NCBI GenBank assembly: GCA_003184365.1
Contig: NKYR01000037.1
Coordinates: 186,001 to 250,000, forward strand
Origin: Evernia prunastri
Taxonomy: Eukaryota; Ascomycota; Lecanoromycetes; Lecanorales; Parmeliaceae
Reading direction: 5' to 3'
DNA: 64,000 nt
Position numbers and translations under genes: made by a program. The notes below the pieces were generated by a model, which searched no databases, was not told where the DNA came from, and saw nothing but the letters and a program-made list of their open reading frames with translations. This document shows, one piece after another, positions 22,932 to 35,022 of this stretch (the stretch's first letter is position 1; the number at the start of each line of letters is the position of its first letter).

Positions 22932-24398
22932 AGATATAACAGTCGGTGCAAAGTCCGTATATCAGCTCCATTTGTCATCAGGACAACCTTTGGGACATCT
23001 ACCACCCAGGAACCTTCCTTGCCCCTGATCCATTGACGGAGTGACTGACTACTGGAGACTGTTCACTTGGAAGCAATGAACGCTTCGAACTTCCGGCTCC
23101 AAGGCAGCAATTGCTTTGTGCTTGCCAGCTCCACCCAGAAGCTACGCGCGGCCGAGAGCGAACCCTTGACCAGGTTTGGTCTACGTCCCGAGTAACGCTC
23201 TTGGAGGTCGCTCCGGACCAAGAAACGCTCCGGTTTCTGTCTGGACAGGATCTACGGAGAAGACGAAGGAACACAGTATGCGCGACGAAGAGGGATGAAT
23301 GTGAGCGAGCAAGAGCGAGCAAGATTGCAGCCATGTATTTTATGACATTCTTTACTGGACATATGTACATCGTTGACACTTCACTCGTCTAAGTTGGTGA
23401 AGATGTGAGACGCAAGCGTTGAACATACATGAGCATGGCAAGACGGTACCTGAAGGGTGGAGGGTGGTTGAGCCCGAGGAGGACCTTGAGCGCAGCAGCT
23501 TACGGCTAAACGGCTTGGCGGTGCGATTGGCCTTATCGTACTTGGCGTACCTACCTTATGCATGATTCTCGCAACAGCTTAGCCCAACGGCCATAAGTAT
23601 TTTTGTATATATCGTCAATACCTCACGTGCCTGCTAGGACCAGGTGATACTTATGATCCGAATGTTGCTGAGTAATCCGAGATTGACGGTGAAGGCATGA
23701 AGGATTGTGGTCACGATGTGAGAGGATAAAAGCTTATGTAGCACGCGCCTCGAACATGTTCAAGCCAGTGGATAATTTGAAGCTGGAGGATTTCTGGTAT
23801 TCATCTACCAGGACATTAGAAAGCAGATTTGTTGTAAGAGATCGAAGGATCTAATTGAAGGGGTAAGTATTGTATATATGTGTATACTGTTGTATGTATG
23901 TAGGAAGGAATGGAGTGAATACAATTTACCGATTAAACCCACGGACTCAATCAGGATGAGATTCTGTGGTGGGATGCCAACAAGCTTTGGCAGGATTTAT
24001 GCATGAATGACTAGCGGGTTGAATGGGGAGGGACTAGGCCGGTTGAGGCAGTTGGCAGGAATGCATTATTGCTCGTGATCTGGTCATTGAACTCTATATT
24101 TGTATGACTGACTCCTCTCTTACAACATACTTCTTCAAAGTCTTTTAATAATCACCAATCTAAGTCTTTTTAACATTTTAACAATTAACACTTTTCAATA
24201 AATGTTTTAGCTGTCTTATTTAGCAGTCTAAGTATACTTACCTTACTTTAGTCTTACACAGTCAGTCAATCAATCTCTGTTGACTAAACTACCTTACCTT
24301 ACTCTCCTTCTCGCTCCTAACCCACCCGCTCAACTTTCCCCGCTTTCTTCCAACCCTTGCTTTCTTTATATCCCACCTTCTCACTCAATCAATCCACC
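22932..24398. other. Spacer upstream of bleomycin hydrolase gene
   Basis: No gene is supported. The last 300 bp are T- and pyrimidine-rich (24090-24398), typical of a strong fungal core promoter and leader. Confidence 0.45.
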
Positions 24399-26178
24399 AT
24401 GCCAGACGAGTCAGACTCGGTAACCGGACATCAACTAGCACAAAGACTTCAAGCTTTAGACGTACAAGGTCCCCCGGAAAAAGACTACGTTTACGTCAAG
24501 AGCGACATGGAGACTCCACGTACCCCAGACTCCGCTACAGAGTTGCCCCCAACCGCATGGGAACCCACCATTTCAATTAGCACAACCGAGCACTGGGAGA
24601 AGGAGCTCTTACAAAACCCAAAGGTATACTTGTACTTGATCCTGCCCTACTCGTCTTATCTATCAATGCCTCCTTCTCAATTTCTCCGCTAATTACGGCA
24701 CGCAGAATCGTCTCGCTCTCTCCGCCCTCTCCGGTACCGACCCCAAGCAAGTCCTAACCCAACGCTCCGCCTCCATTGCCGACACTCAAAATTTCAACGT
24801 CAAGATTAAGCTCGAAGGAGCCCCCATCACCAACCAGCGATCCTCGGGACGATGCTGGCTCTTCGCTGCCACCAATGTCTTCCGGGTCGCTATCATGCGG
24901 AGGTACAATTTGAAGGAGTTCGAGCTGAGCCAGTCTTACCTATTTTTCTGGGACAAATTGGAGAAGGCCAACTATTACTTGGAGCAAATCCTAGATACGA
25001 CGGATGAAGAGCTAGATGGAAGGTTGGTGCAGACGCTCATGGCGTCGCCGGTTGGCGATGGAGGGCAGTGGGATATGGCTGCGAATTTGGTGGAGAAATA
25101 CGGCCTGGTGAGTCCATATCAGGCGAGGTCGCAGCTACGAGCACGCTGATATGATGTCCGTAGGTCCCCCAAATTCTCTATCCCGACTCCCACAACGCTA
25201 TGAACTCCAGCACCATGGCCTCACTCATCACCACCAAGCTCCGAGAAGATGCCCTGAAGCTCCGCCGTTTGGCCAGCAAGGAATCAAACCCACGATCAAC
25301 TCTCGGCAGCGTCAAGGACGAAATGATGCAGGAGATACACCGTATCCTCACAATCATGCTCGGGCCTCCCCCGAACCCTAATAAAGATATAACATGGGAG
25401 TATTACGACAAAGACGACAATTTTGGCAGTCTTACAACCACCCCCTTGGACTTCGCCGGCGAGCTTTCCAGCAAAGCCAGTGTCGAGGCCAATCGCGGTG
25501 CCGATGTCCACGAGCTTTTCAGTCTCGTAAATGACCCTCGGAATACCTACGGAGATCTTCTAAGCGTGAGCCGTCTCGGGAACGTGATCGGGATGCGCGG
25601 GGTACGCTACGTGAATGTCGACATGGACACCATGAAAGCCGCCTGCATAGCCATGCTGAAAGCCGAACTTCCCATCTTCTTCGGCTCAGACGTGGGGAAG
25701 TTCTCAGACTCGAAAGCCGGCATCATGGATCCAGGTCTTATCGATTACGAGCTTGGCTTTGACATCAGGCTCGGATTGACGAAGGCGCAAAGGCTCAAGA
25801 CGGGCGAGAGCGCGATGACACATGCGATGGTACTGACCGCTGTGCATCTTGATGGGGATGGTAAGCCGGTGAGGTGGCGGGTACAGAACAGTTGGGGCGA
25901 AGGGGCTGGGACGAAGGGCTGGTTCGTCATGAGCGATAAGTGGATGGATGAGTTTGTCTACCAGGCGGTCGTCGATCCCAAGTAAGCCTTACGCTCCTGA
26001 TCCGATTGGGAGTTAAAAATGCTAACCGGGGGCCCAGGTTCGTTACGAAGGAGGTTCGGGACGTGTTGAAAAAGCAACCGAAAATGTAAGTGCTTCCAAG
26101 TCCCCGATGACGGTAACATGAGTCGCTGATCCCATCCGCAGCCTTCCGCTATGGGATCCCATGGGAGCTTTGGCCTAA
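24399..26178 (+). CDS. Bleomycin hydrolase (Gal6/Lap3-type cysteine aminopeptidase)
   Basis: Exons 24399-24623, 24706-25107, 25164-25981, 26038-26085 and 26142-26178 total 1530 nt, giving 509 residues. This papain-fold (C1B) enzyme forms a hexameric barrel, trims peptides and hydrolyses bleomycin and homocysteine thiolactone. The active site is complete: oxyanion Gln and Cys in TNQRSSGRCWLFA (Cys about 125), His in THAMVLTAV (about 429) and Asn in VQNSWGEGAG (about 451). Also seen are ELSQSYLFFWDKLEK and VGDGGQWDMAANLVEKYG. The C-terminal residues (PLWDPMGALA) can enter the active site as in yeast Gal6. A 55-residue Ser/Thr/Pro N-terminal extension precedes the core. A second ATG 42 bp upstream in frame (24357) would add 14 residues. 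All introns are GT-AG. Confidence 0.95.
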
Positions 26179-26700
26179 ACCGGTTTTGGAACTTTCATAC
26201 CCAGCGATTGTTGTGAATGCATTACTACCTATTGCGTGCTATCTCCATTAGCGATTTACTATAACGAAACGATGTTCTCCCCTCCCCGCATTATTTTCTT
26301 CGAGAATGTGCTTGAAAATCAGTGCGTCAGGCTTCTTTTTTCGCTAAAAGCTGCATTCAAATCCTTCCCGATGTTCCGTAATAAGGATTCTCTCTCTACT
26401 AACCACCCTCCGTCTCCGTATTAATCCCGTACGCGGATAGCAATCACGGATAACTAACTCGTTTCCTTTACGATGACCTGAGCTAACCCCCTCCCCCTCT
26501 CCGGTGTCTTCCCTCCCCCCCCTTCTCTTTCCCCCCAACCAACCATCCCCTTCCCTTGTCCTTGTCTCCGACCACGTGCGGACCTGCGGATGCAGATGCG
26601 AATGGGACAGGACAGGACAGGTATATATCTCCTAGGCGTACCGGAGGCTGTGTTTTTGAAGAATGGACTGCGTGTGCGGACGTTTTGGGGGGGGAGGGCT

Positions 26701-26732
26701 TGGTTGTGGTTGTGGTTGTGGTTGTGGTTGTG
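26701..26732. repeat. (TGGTTG)n microsatellite
   Basis: Five perfect hexamer units and part of a sixth. It explains the Val/Leu/Cys-rich frames seen there. Confidence 0.9.
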
Positions 26733-26844
26733 CGCTGGGTGGCGCTTTCTCTCGCCTCTTTCTTTCTCGATCGATGTCGACTGATCTCGCTCCTCTGCCT
26801 CTTCTTTTTCTTTTTTTCTTTCTTTCTTTCTGTCTCGCTGCTCT

Positions 26845-26925
26845 CGGTTCTCGATCGAATGGATTACTCTCGATGGACTACTCCCAATCGACTACTCTCG
26901 ATCGAGTGCTCTCGATCAAATCGAC
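26845..26925. repeat. Imperfect ATCGA-rich minisatellite
   Basis: Repeated variants of GATCGA and ACTACTC/GATTACTC spacing occur about five times, for example TCTCGATGGACTACTCCC. This is low-complexity DNA with no coding meaning that I can see. Confidence 0.5.
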
Positions 26926-27091
26926 CAATCTCTCCATTCTCGGTCCCGAGGCAGCCTGTCGTAGTGGGTGTGATGAAAAAGGTCATTCGGGTTCGGGTTG
27001 CTGCCGTTTATGGAGGATGATTCTTTATGGGGGATGATGAGATGGGTTGGGTTTGCTTGGCTTGGGTTTGGCTTTTCCGCTTGGGGTGTTT

Positions 27092-27152
27092 CTTCTGCTT
27101 CTGATTCTCCTTCTCCTTCTGCTTCTGCTTCTGCTTCTGCTTCTGCTTCTTC
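27092..27152. repeat. (TTCTGC)n microsatellite
   Basis: A pyrimidine-rich hexamer run with interruptions. Read on the minus strand it yields a Lys/Gln repeat frame (27008-27271), which I reject as a gene. Confidence 0.85.
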
Positions 27153-27247
27153 TTTCTCTTCGAGATCTCCTTCGACTTCATCGTCGTCGTCGTCGTCTCC
27201 ACGCGCCGGACCCTGTCTGACTTTCTAGACAGATCATAGACTAGTGG

Positions 27248-27283
27248 CTTCATACCGAAGGGAATCTTCATACCGAAGGGAAT
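27248..27283. repeat. Perfect 18-bp tandem duplication
   Basis: CTTCATACCGAAGGGAAT is present twice back to back. Confidence 0.9.
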
Positions 27284-29329
27284 TTTATCATCCCGTCATC
27301 GTAGAATATCTTTATGAATTGGCTTGGCCCTGGACGGCGAGATCGATCCGTTCCTTCCGCAAGAATTGGGTTTAAGGGCACTCTTGGCGCAGTGGGTGAT
27401 GTCGCCTTAGTTCTCGATTCTTCTCCTTCTTTCCTTGGCTAGGATTTGATGCCGCCTTTGGTGCCGCTGTCTTTATGCTGCCCGTTTTCTTTCCGTCTTC
27501 TGTCTTCAAGCTGTTGTGTTGGCTGAATCGGTGCAGGCAGTCCCCCCCATTACCGTTCTTTCGAGTCTGTGGATAAGATCTCAGTCAGTGCTCATCACAT
27601 TCTTGGTATGCGAAGATATTCGAAAGGCTGGTTGAAAGGCGATGTTTGCGGATGACTTGATGGGAAGTAGATAGGTAGGTAAGGTATGTAGACGAGGGTC
27701 GGTTGTATTGCTCGATATGAAGTTGGGAAGGTATGCGTTTTTGATACTCGTCGGCGCAGTCATGAATGTGGGTGCTGAACGAGGCGTTACGAGCTCTGGT
27801 AAAGCAGGTGCCCATACGAGAACAAACGGCACTAAGGGGTTTGGTCGAAGGGTGACGGGAGGAATGAATTTAGCTTTTCGATGTCGCAGCTATTGTTGTC
27901 GTCAAGGTCAAGTCCGGTAATGTTGTTGCTCCGGACTCAATGAATGCGTATTGACGGTCTGTGACTGCCCTCGTCCTCTCGTTCAGACGAGCAGCCACGC
28001 ACCTATGTGGCAGCAGACGGACATCTGGCTTCGAGTGTGGGTAATATCAAGGTCTCGAAGTCGGATTCATGTGTCTTGTTTTTCCTGGATTAAGAGAGAA
28101 GCACACGAGCGCACTCTGTTGACTTCCTCGTCTCCAGCTTCTCCACGCTGATCGCACATTCCCAAACTAACTCTCAGCACGCCAATAATGAGACCCTGGG
28201 TCCTATCAATTTCCCTTTCTTCTTGAGAGGTAAGAGGTCAAGTGAGCATTGTAGCTGTGCGGTGCTTTGATGGGAGACTTGTACGCATCTGGCATGGGGG
28301 AGTTGAGTTGTGATAGACTCAGGGAGAGTATTGAAGGCGTCGTAGGTAGCTCGACGCTGTAGGATGCGTATAGAGCTCGTCCTAATCCAATGAAAATCGC
28401 GTGTTGCGGATGTTTCCTTGGCAGTTGACATTTTGGTGCTAGGTGGTGCTGCTGCCGGTGAGCGGACTCGGTCGGTGTATTGGAGAATGCCCCTGTGTGA
28501 TGGGGAGATAGAGAAAGGCATAGTGCGTTGCTGATTGTATGAGAAGATTTTGGAGGTACTTTGTTGAATAATGGCAGTGCGTGGACGAGAGAGGACGGTT
28601 GGATTTGGAGAATGGAGAAGTTCTGTTCCGTGAGTGGCGTTAAGTGCGTCACAGCTAGAGATGGAGGCGGAGTGACGCTCTTATGCAAGTACTGTATACA
28701 TAGATCTGTTGGCGTTGGTGGAGACGTGTGATACTCATGAACTGCCTTGGTTAAGATCGCTCGTACTTTTTCGCCGCACCCGCCCCCCCTTTTTTTTTGT
28801 GTTACCAGCGGGTGAAGATTGGCCGCTCGAACTGCCTACCACTCTTTACCGATCACAAGCTTCTAAGATACTCGAACGGTACTCCTTGATCAGGCCTTGA
28901 TGAAGCCCAGACGCCAACGTACTTGCACGACCCTTTCTTGTCGACGATTTTTACCGCTGGTCTCATAAAGCAAATATGGAAGATAGATCGAACATCCTGA
29001 TTGTGCCAAGGAAATGATTGTGAAGAGTGACGCCAGGGAATCGGATTTCAGGACAAGGCTAATCTTGCTTTCTCCCTGATCAGATAAATATGTTCCTTGT
29101 GCGTCGACAGAAGCCATAGACTGTTGTACTCAATCACCAACCACGAGGAGAATACCTTTATTTGAAAAGCGAGGGTCCTCCTTCTCTCTGCTTTTCTTCT
29201 GCATGATACTCTTTGTCTACTAGTATCGGAATCCTCAGTCCATCACATAGCGCAGCCACTAGCCTCGACGTCAATTCCCCAGCATACAAGCCTGACCACA
29301 CCCTCTCAAAGAACGTTCCCGGGCTCATC

Positions 29330-30217
29330 ATGTGTGAAATCATAGCGGACACGAATCAAGACCTCTCTGGCGACTCCCAGATAGCTCGCGTCTCCCACAT
29401 GACTGACGGAGCTTTGACCAAAGATCAATCCATCAAGAAAGCCCGAGATCCCTTTTCATTCGAGGAGCTCTCAGTCGAGTTCGACAAATGCGTCCAACAT
29501 CTAAAAAAGCCAGAATGTGACGAAGTGCTATCTCATTTCTTCGACCACGAGCACAAGGTCAACATCACGCAATGCATCTGCTTAGCACTCGGCAACTTCG
29601 GCGCACGTCGTAAGAAGAGTAAAGATTGCGTAGAGTTCACAGACTCTCTGCATCAGCTCGCCGTTCTGACGGTGTTGCTCCAAGTTCTGAAGACAAAAAA
29701 CAATATCTCAAACGTCTACTTCCAAGACCCCAAATTCCAGCCCGTTGAAGTCCAATTCCTGCAAGCTCTTGGCTACATTGTTCTCGAGAATCCGGACGCT
29801 TTCGAAAAGATGACGGCTAGCACCTTCCTTTTCGCCCCATACTGCCCGTATGACGTCGCCTTTGGAGCGCTGAAATCTTCCTTTCCAGTACTCTATGTTG
29901 GGAATGATCCAGGACCGGTCCGCTCGAACATCATACATGGGCCAAGTGGTTCCGAACCAACCCGTGCGATACAAGTCGAAACCTTCTTCCGCTTTCACCT
30001 CTCTACAAAAGGCCATGAGTCGACGATGATGATGCCTCTCTTCGACAGACAACAGTGGCTTGCTGGCACCCAGGTTCGTTGGCTGCATTCGGATCGCAAA
30101 TACTTCGAGAAGGGGTTTGCGGGTGTGGTTTTTTTACCTTACCGGGTTTGTGTATTGTTTTTGCTCTTTTGGAAGAGAATATGGGGCCACTGCACTCCTG
30201 AGGAAGAGATATGGTGA
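29330..30217 (+). CDS. SRR1-like domain protein
   Basis: From the first in-frame ATG this reads 295 residues. The SRR1-like domain (named after Arabidopsis SENSITIVITY TO RED LIGHT REDUCED 1, and found across eukaryotes including yeast Ber1) is seen in order: ITQCICLALGNFG, LHQLAVLTVLLQVLK, VYFQDPKFQPVEVQFLQALG, TFLFAPYCPYDVAFGAL and PVLYVGND. The biochemical role of the domain is unclear; Ber1 is linked to microtubule and heme-related phenotypes. The frame is open for 39 codons upstream of the ATG without another ATG, so a further 5' exon is possible. The last 40 residues turn hydrophobic (VCVLFLLFW) and may be read-through of a terminal intron or a variable tail. Confidence 0.8.
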   Translation: MCEIIADTNQDLSGDSQIARVSHMTDGALTKDQSIKKARDPFSFEELSVEFDKCVQHLKKPECDEVLSHFFDHEHKVNITQCICLALGNFGARRKKSKDCVEFTDSLHQLAVLTVLLQVLKTKNNISNVYFQDPKFQPVEVQFLQALGYIVLENPDAFEKMTASTFLFAPYCPYDVAFGALKSSFPVLYVGNDPGPVRSNIIHGPSGSEPTRAIQVETFFRFHLSTKGHESTMMMPLFDRQQWLAGTQVRWLHSDRKYFEKGFAGVVFLPYRVCVLFLLFWKRIWGHCTPEEEIW

Positions 30218-32688
30218 AGTATGCAGTGAGATACGAAGGTAGAAAATAATTTGAAGGTCATTACGGTCTGTCTGGGAAATGATGCACAGGTAGGTAACTT
30301 CGGTGGAGGTGAGCGTTGGAATAATCGCATACATCATGCAAACCTTGCGCTGATTTCCCTAGTAATTTTATGACATTTCTTCCATTCCATGTTCGGAGCG
30401 CCACACCTAGATCTCGTAGCTGTAAGTTTCTTGGAATCGTGCGCGTTTGCAGCCTGGGCTTCGCGACCACGAGAGAGTAATTTGAAAACATCGTTGATAG
30501 ACTACAAGATACCGGAACCCCAGTGGGAGAGCTACCAATAGGTCATTTGAATATGTATATGCTTTCGGCTGGCCCGCAAAGACCGCCTTAGAGAGGCATG
30601 GATGTTATGGCAGGAGCAGAGCAGATGACGGAACCCGGCGGTGACATGTGTCGGCCTGCTAAAGGGCGTGTATGATCTTGCCAGTGGGACTTACAACCAG
30701 TTCTATCATGTATGTGGAGGTAGAAAGACAATTTTGAGCGTTACATAACCCTTCAATTCCTGTGATTATCGGCAATCATCGGTACCTTAAGCGCACCTGC
30801 CATTGACGTTATAAGTCTGAATCGAAGGTAGATACTCCTCCTAGCACTGAAACTCCTTAGTTCAATCAAAGTCAGCGCATACTTCAGCAAGGGAAAAAAG
30901 ACCTGCTTCAATCTCGCGGTCCCGCATCTTTTCTCTCCTGTGTATATCCCGTGTTACAGGCTATGATTACATGGGAATAATTGAGACGCTATAGGACAAG
31001 TGGTATGCTGCATTGTTGACTAGGGAGTATTGTCATGCATATCTAGTACCCATGATGCAAGTATTGATTGTGCTACGCTCAAGGCCTCGCTTACAAGTAT
31101 TGAGCTTAGGGATCAGGTAGCCGAAGGTCCATACAATTTACATGAATTAGTAGTCTGCTCCTGAAGGTGGACGCCTGGCAAACATAAAGGTATACGCGGA
31201 GAACAGAACGGAGGTACACGTAAAGCTTACTTGAGATTTTTATCTTCCACGCGAGTGAGTACCTAAGCAATGTTTTGAAAATTTGACAAGTCTTCCTTTG
31301 TTGACTTTCTTGCTCCTTTGGGTCTAGCTTTTCGGTTAGCAAGGCGGTCGCTAAGACCCTTTTAGCCTTAGCTCGAGCGCTCTGATGCTAGCTCCTCGAC
31401 TGTCGACCCAGCTTCAATCAAGACCGATTTGAGGCTCCATGCTGATATCATTGCCCATCAGCAATGCATCAGAGAGGCAAGCTGCTCGGACAGATGAGCA
31501 TCGTGGTGAGTCATGTGCGGGCTGAGATACATCAACAGAGTGCTGACAGGGTTGAAGGGAAGAATTCTGGGGCGGGGAACATTGGCTAGGACAAAGCCGA
31601 AATCCTGGCTTAGCTCTGTTGGACTCTTCCGTCCACTCGACCAATGGCCATTTTCGACAACAGGGTCGGGCTGTAGTTTACGGACTACCTCATTGACATG
31701 GCTCAAGCTAGGTTAGGCCACTGGATTTGTGTCTAGGTCGTAGCGAATGCATGAGAGGCACAGTTGTGCGGCTAGGGACCTCGGCACCGGCGGAGTGGTT
31801 TTCCCTCCCGCCCGTTACCACGGTGCACAGCCATAATCCGCGCTCTGTATCCACACTCGCAACGTCGCACATCTTTCAGTGCTGAGGTCATATATACTGC
31901 TTATTCGTTGCGAGGTCTCTTCATTTTCGCGAAAACTTTCCGTGAAAAGCTGGCAGAGTCGGCGGCGTGTCAGAGAATTTGTACGAGACAGGGCGGCATA
32001 TTCCCGGATCGGTTCCCATTGGCTACCAATTGACAACAAAGATGTTTGCCTTCGATCCACTGGCTGGAGACTGTTTTTGCAGAAGGGTAAATGTGTCGTA
32101 AGCTGAGACTTCAAATTTCCTAGTGGTGAAGGTATACTAGATTTTGTCTTGCAGAAAATTGTCGCCTCAGGTGTTTGTTCATGTTGCCAGCGCTGGCATC
32201 CAATGACACCACGATCTGAATACGAATGAAGTGAGTCGCTCAGGGCGGTATCACTGCATATGTGGATGTCGCCACATGTCTTGATTTACGTGCTTTGGTG
32301 GTGCGGGTGCCGACACATCTACCCATGGAGGTCCTATCATTCTATGCTTCAGAGCACTTCCTCAAACTCCTCAAGGAGTTTGGTTTCAGGGCGATGAATT
32401 CCTAGGGGATGACTCAAAGCAACACCTCTGATAGTTTTGGGAGGTGATGAACTTGAGTGCTATAAGAACCCTTAGTCTCCTTCCTTTGCAGTCCCTTTCC
32501 TTCTTATCTTTCAAATACCCACCTCGACCTTCACACCCACCAAGATCTTCTATCTTCCTTCGAGCATCTAGAAAAAGTCTCGCATTGGCACATTCGATCA
32601 TCGTAAAGCTGCCTTCTGCCTCTTCCCACTAATCCCTGCGACTGAAAATCACAAAGGAGTTACTGACATATGCTGCAGACCGTCAAAT
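30218..32688. other. 2.5 kb spacer; right end is promoter of tandem gene 1
   Basis: No gene is supported. Short minus-strand frames around 31414-31706 lack motifs. The TATA-like element and pyrimidine leader of tandem gene 1 occupy the last 230 bp. Confidence 0.45.
32461..32466 (+). promoter_or_regulatory. TATA-like box of tandem gene 1
   Basis: TATAAG lies 228 bp before the ATG and is followed by a C/T-rich leader (CTTAGTCTCCTTCC and beyond), matching the layout of the sister genes. Confidence 0.45.
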
Positions 32689-33339
32689 ATGGATCTTCCT
32701 ACTGAGTATGGTCAACGAGGATACAGTTACCGCGACGCTCGCCAGTACCGCTCAGTTCCACGGCCCCGAATGCCCCCGGTCTACCAGGATCCTGCTACCG
32801 TCCATTACTCCACAAGACGGCGGCATGAACGTGTAAGGCGATCCCATTTCGAGGAGTATCCTCAACCTACCAAAGTCCCCGCTGCCAAAGCCACGGTTAC
32901 CGTCCTCAAAATGCCTTACAATCATGACGTAGTGGAACACATACCTCTCGAACTCATCGTGACCGACGAAAAAGCCTTCGCTGACAACCAATGTACGAGG
33001 AGGGAGTATCTTCTTGGGCACATCCCTGACGTCTGGAGAAAAGATGTCAAATCCTTCGAATATAAAGATCGCTCGTTGGTCAAAATCGCTGCTGCCCAGG
33101 TGCATCCCGAGTGCAAGGTGGATTACTACATGTACAAGTGCGTCGATGAGGGTGTAGGCTTGAAGCCCAATCAATGGTTCTGGGAGACTCCCGACGCGTG
33201 CGTCTATGGAGATGCTTTCGTCTTCAAGGCGGACGGCCTGGATGGGAATACATCACTGGCTGATTATGTAGACATGGATGACTACTACAAGGAGAAACTT
33301 GGAGCCGCGAAGGCATTCAGCACATTGGCAAAGTTGTAA
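32689..33339 (+). CDS. Tandem family member 1 (Y-x-C / YGD protein)
   Basis: A single exon of 216 residues. Residues 1-55 are Arg/Tyr/Pro-rich and probably disordered (RSVPRPRMPPVYQDPATV). The shared domain runs from TVLKMPYNH (about residue 70) through FEYKDRSL, then YYMYKCVDEGVGLKPNQWF and VYGDAFVFK. It ends in a helical tail. There is no signal peptide or membrane segment, so it is presumably intracellular. It is the first of five same-strand paralogues. Here the L-P-x-N of the sisters reads L-K-P-N. I do not recognise the family and assign no function. The four conserved motifs, their order and their spacing are what tie it to the neighbours. Confidence 0.8.
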   Translation: MDLPTEYGQRGYSYRDARQYRSVPRPRMPPVYQDPATVHYSTRRRHERVRRSHFEEYPQPTKVPAAKATVTVLKMPYNHDVVEHIPLELIVTDEKAFADNQCTRREYLLGHIPDVWRKDVKSFEYKDRSLVKIAAAQVHPECKVDYYMYKCVDEGVGLKPNQWFWETPDACVYGDAFVFKADGLDGNTSLADYVDMDDYYKEKLGAAKAFSTLAKL

Positions 33340-35022
33340 CTGGGGAAGTGATGATGGTAGAGACCGCAGGTCGAGCTGGCCTCTTGACACTGATGCGAGC
33401 GCTGTTAGACTGGGCAGCCACAGATAATTGAAAGCATCTGAACAGTATCAGGAACCTTTCCTTTGATCAACCGCTTCTCTCAAAGACTGCAAACATCTTC
33501 TCGCTCCAAGAAGCGTCCGTAGAGCGCGGCCAGGTCAATGATAAATTGAAGCACAGGAACACATGACTGCAACACAATAGTGACTATGATCTACAATTTT
33601 TGTGTCGGATCTTTCATCTCAAGACCAATTCTTCTCAGCATGGAAGACCTTCTGTGCAATTCCCGTCCTTCGTCATAGAATCGCTAATATAGACGAAGAA
33701 GAAAGGATGTATGGTATAGCGTGCTCGGCTCGGTGGTCTACAGCAACCTCCATGTGTACTTCTGACACACAGATGCTTATGTAATATGGTGCTGGTGGGA
33801 GCAGCAAAGATCAGAACAAGTCTAGAGAACCTTCTGCCAAGCATGACTGAGCCAGCGCCTTTCCAGAGACGAACTTACAAATCCGTCGGTAGTGTGACTT
33901 GAATAATTTGCTACGGTGTCGCGAACACGCTTAGTCACAATTGCTGATCAGCCTCAAAATGAAAGCCGAACCGTGTGCCTCGGAGCCCAAGGTCAGGGTA
34001 AAATATTGTCGCAGTGTTTGATTTGATTTGATTGCTTAATACGCCTATCTAGTAAACTACTTTACTAATCAGGGAGTTCCTCGAATATTTGTAGCGCTGA
34101 AGAAACCTTTCGGACAAAAACTTCAACTTATCCTCTCGTGTTATCATTGTTGTCAACTCTTAGTCTTTGACTGTCAAGTTGTTGCCACAAACCACTGTCA
34201 CTTCCGTTCTCTTTCAGTCTGCCGCTATTGTTTCCGTGATTGTCTCCTTCTATGCCTTCTTTTGTCGCAGTGTTTAAGAGAAGAAATTCGTCGACTCCTC
34301 AATGCTGTAATCCTTGCTTTTGATTCGCCTCTCATGCATCTACTCGTCTGGTATTCTCAAACATGTGTCACCGCGTTCGCTTGACTTGCCGACCGGAATG
34401 AATTGAAGGCTGCACAAGTAGGACATTAAAACTGAGTTCTGACCTTCGTCAAATTTCCTTACGGCTATCTTAGTAAAAGTACCAAGAGAGATGACGAAGT
34501 ATAGCTTGCTAGGAAGACTTCAGGTCAAGAGTCAAACATTGAATCAGCAATCCGCTGCAGCGCGATACGTGCCACAAGAAGCCCCATCACCCTCTCCATC
34601 ATACCGTACATTCTCTACTATGTCCGTGTAAGGCAGGATTTCCGTGACTTGCTATGCACCTCAGAAGGACAGGACCTGACACGTGTGTCATTGATGTTTC
34701 GAGCATCGACTGTATACAGACCAGTCATTCTATAATCAAACACGCTCTCTCAATCCTACCTGAAGCCGACATGACTCACAGCGATAGAGTGGGTTGTATA
34801 AAAGACCTCTCTCCCTTCACTCGTCTCTTCCTAGCATCATACCAAGTTTTTCAGGAAAAGACACCGCACCGCAATCTCTCAGCAGAAGCCATACTCCACT
34901 TCCCACAATCCCATTATCCTTCTTCCCTCGACTAAATAAGAGCAAGGCTGTTCGTGGTACGTGGACACAGTTTGAGCTTTGGACTGTGAAAATATGCTAA
35001 ACCATGTAGAAGTCAGTCAAGA
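33340..35022. other. Spacer between tandem genes 1 and 2
   Basis: No gene is supported. The last 230 bp carry the TATA box and leader of gene 2. Confidence 0.45.
34797..34804 (+). promoter_or_regulatory. TATA box of tandem gene 2
   Basis: TATAAAAG followed directly by ACCTCTCTCCCTTC, 226 bp before the ATG. The TATAAAAGACCT core is the same as in gene 3. Confidence 0.6.

Larger units (their letters stand above)
26179..29329. other. 3.1 kb simple-sequence-rich spacer
   Basis: I find no gene with splice or motif support. It contains several simple repeats, listed separately. Long frames here are by-products of them. A 75-codon minus-strand frame at 28890-29117 (starting MASVDAQGTYLSDQG) reads moderately protein-like, but it has no recognisable family. 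Confidence 0.5.

Noticed and set aside
27008..27271. Lys/Gln-repeat minus-strand frame
   Set aside because: It is entirely a product of the TTCTGC microsatellite.
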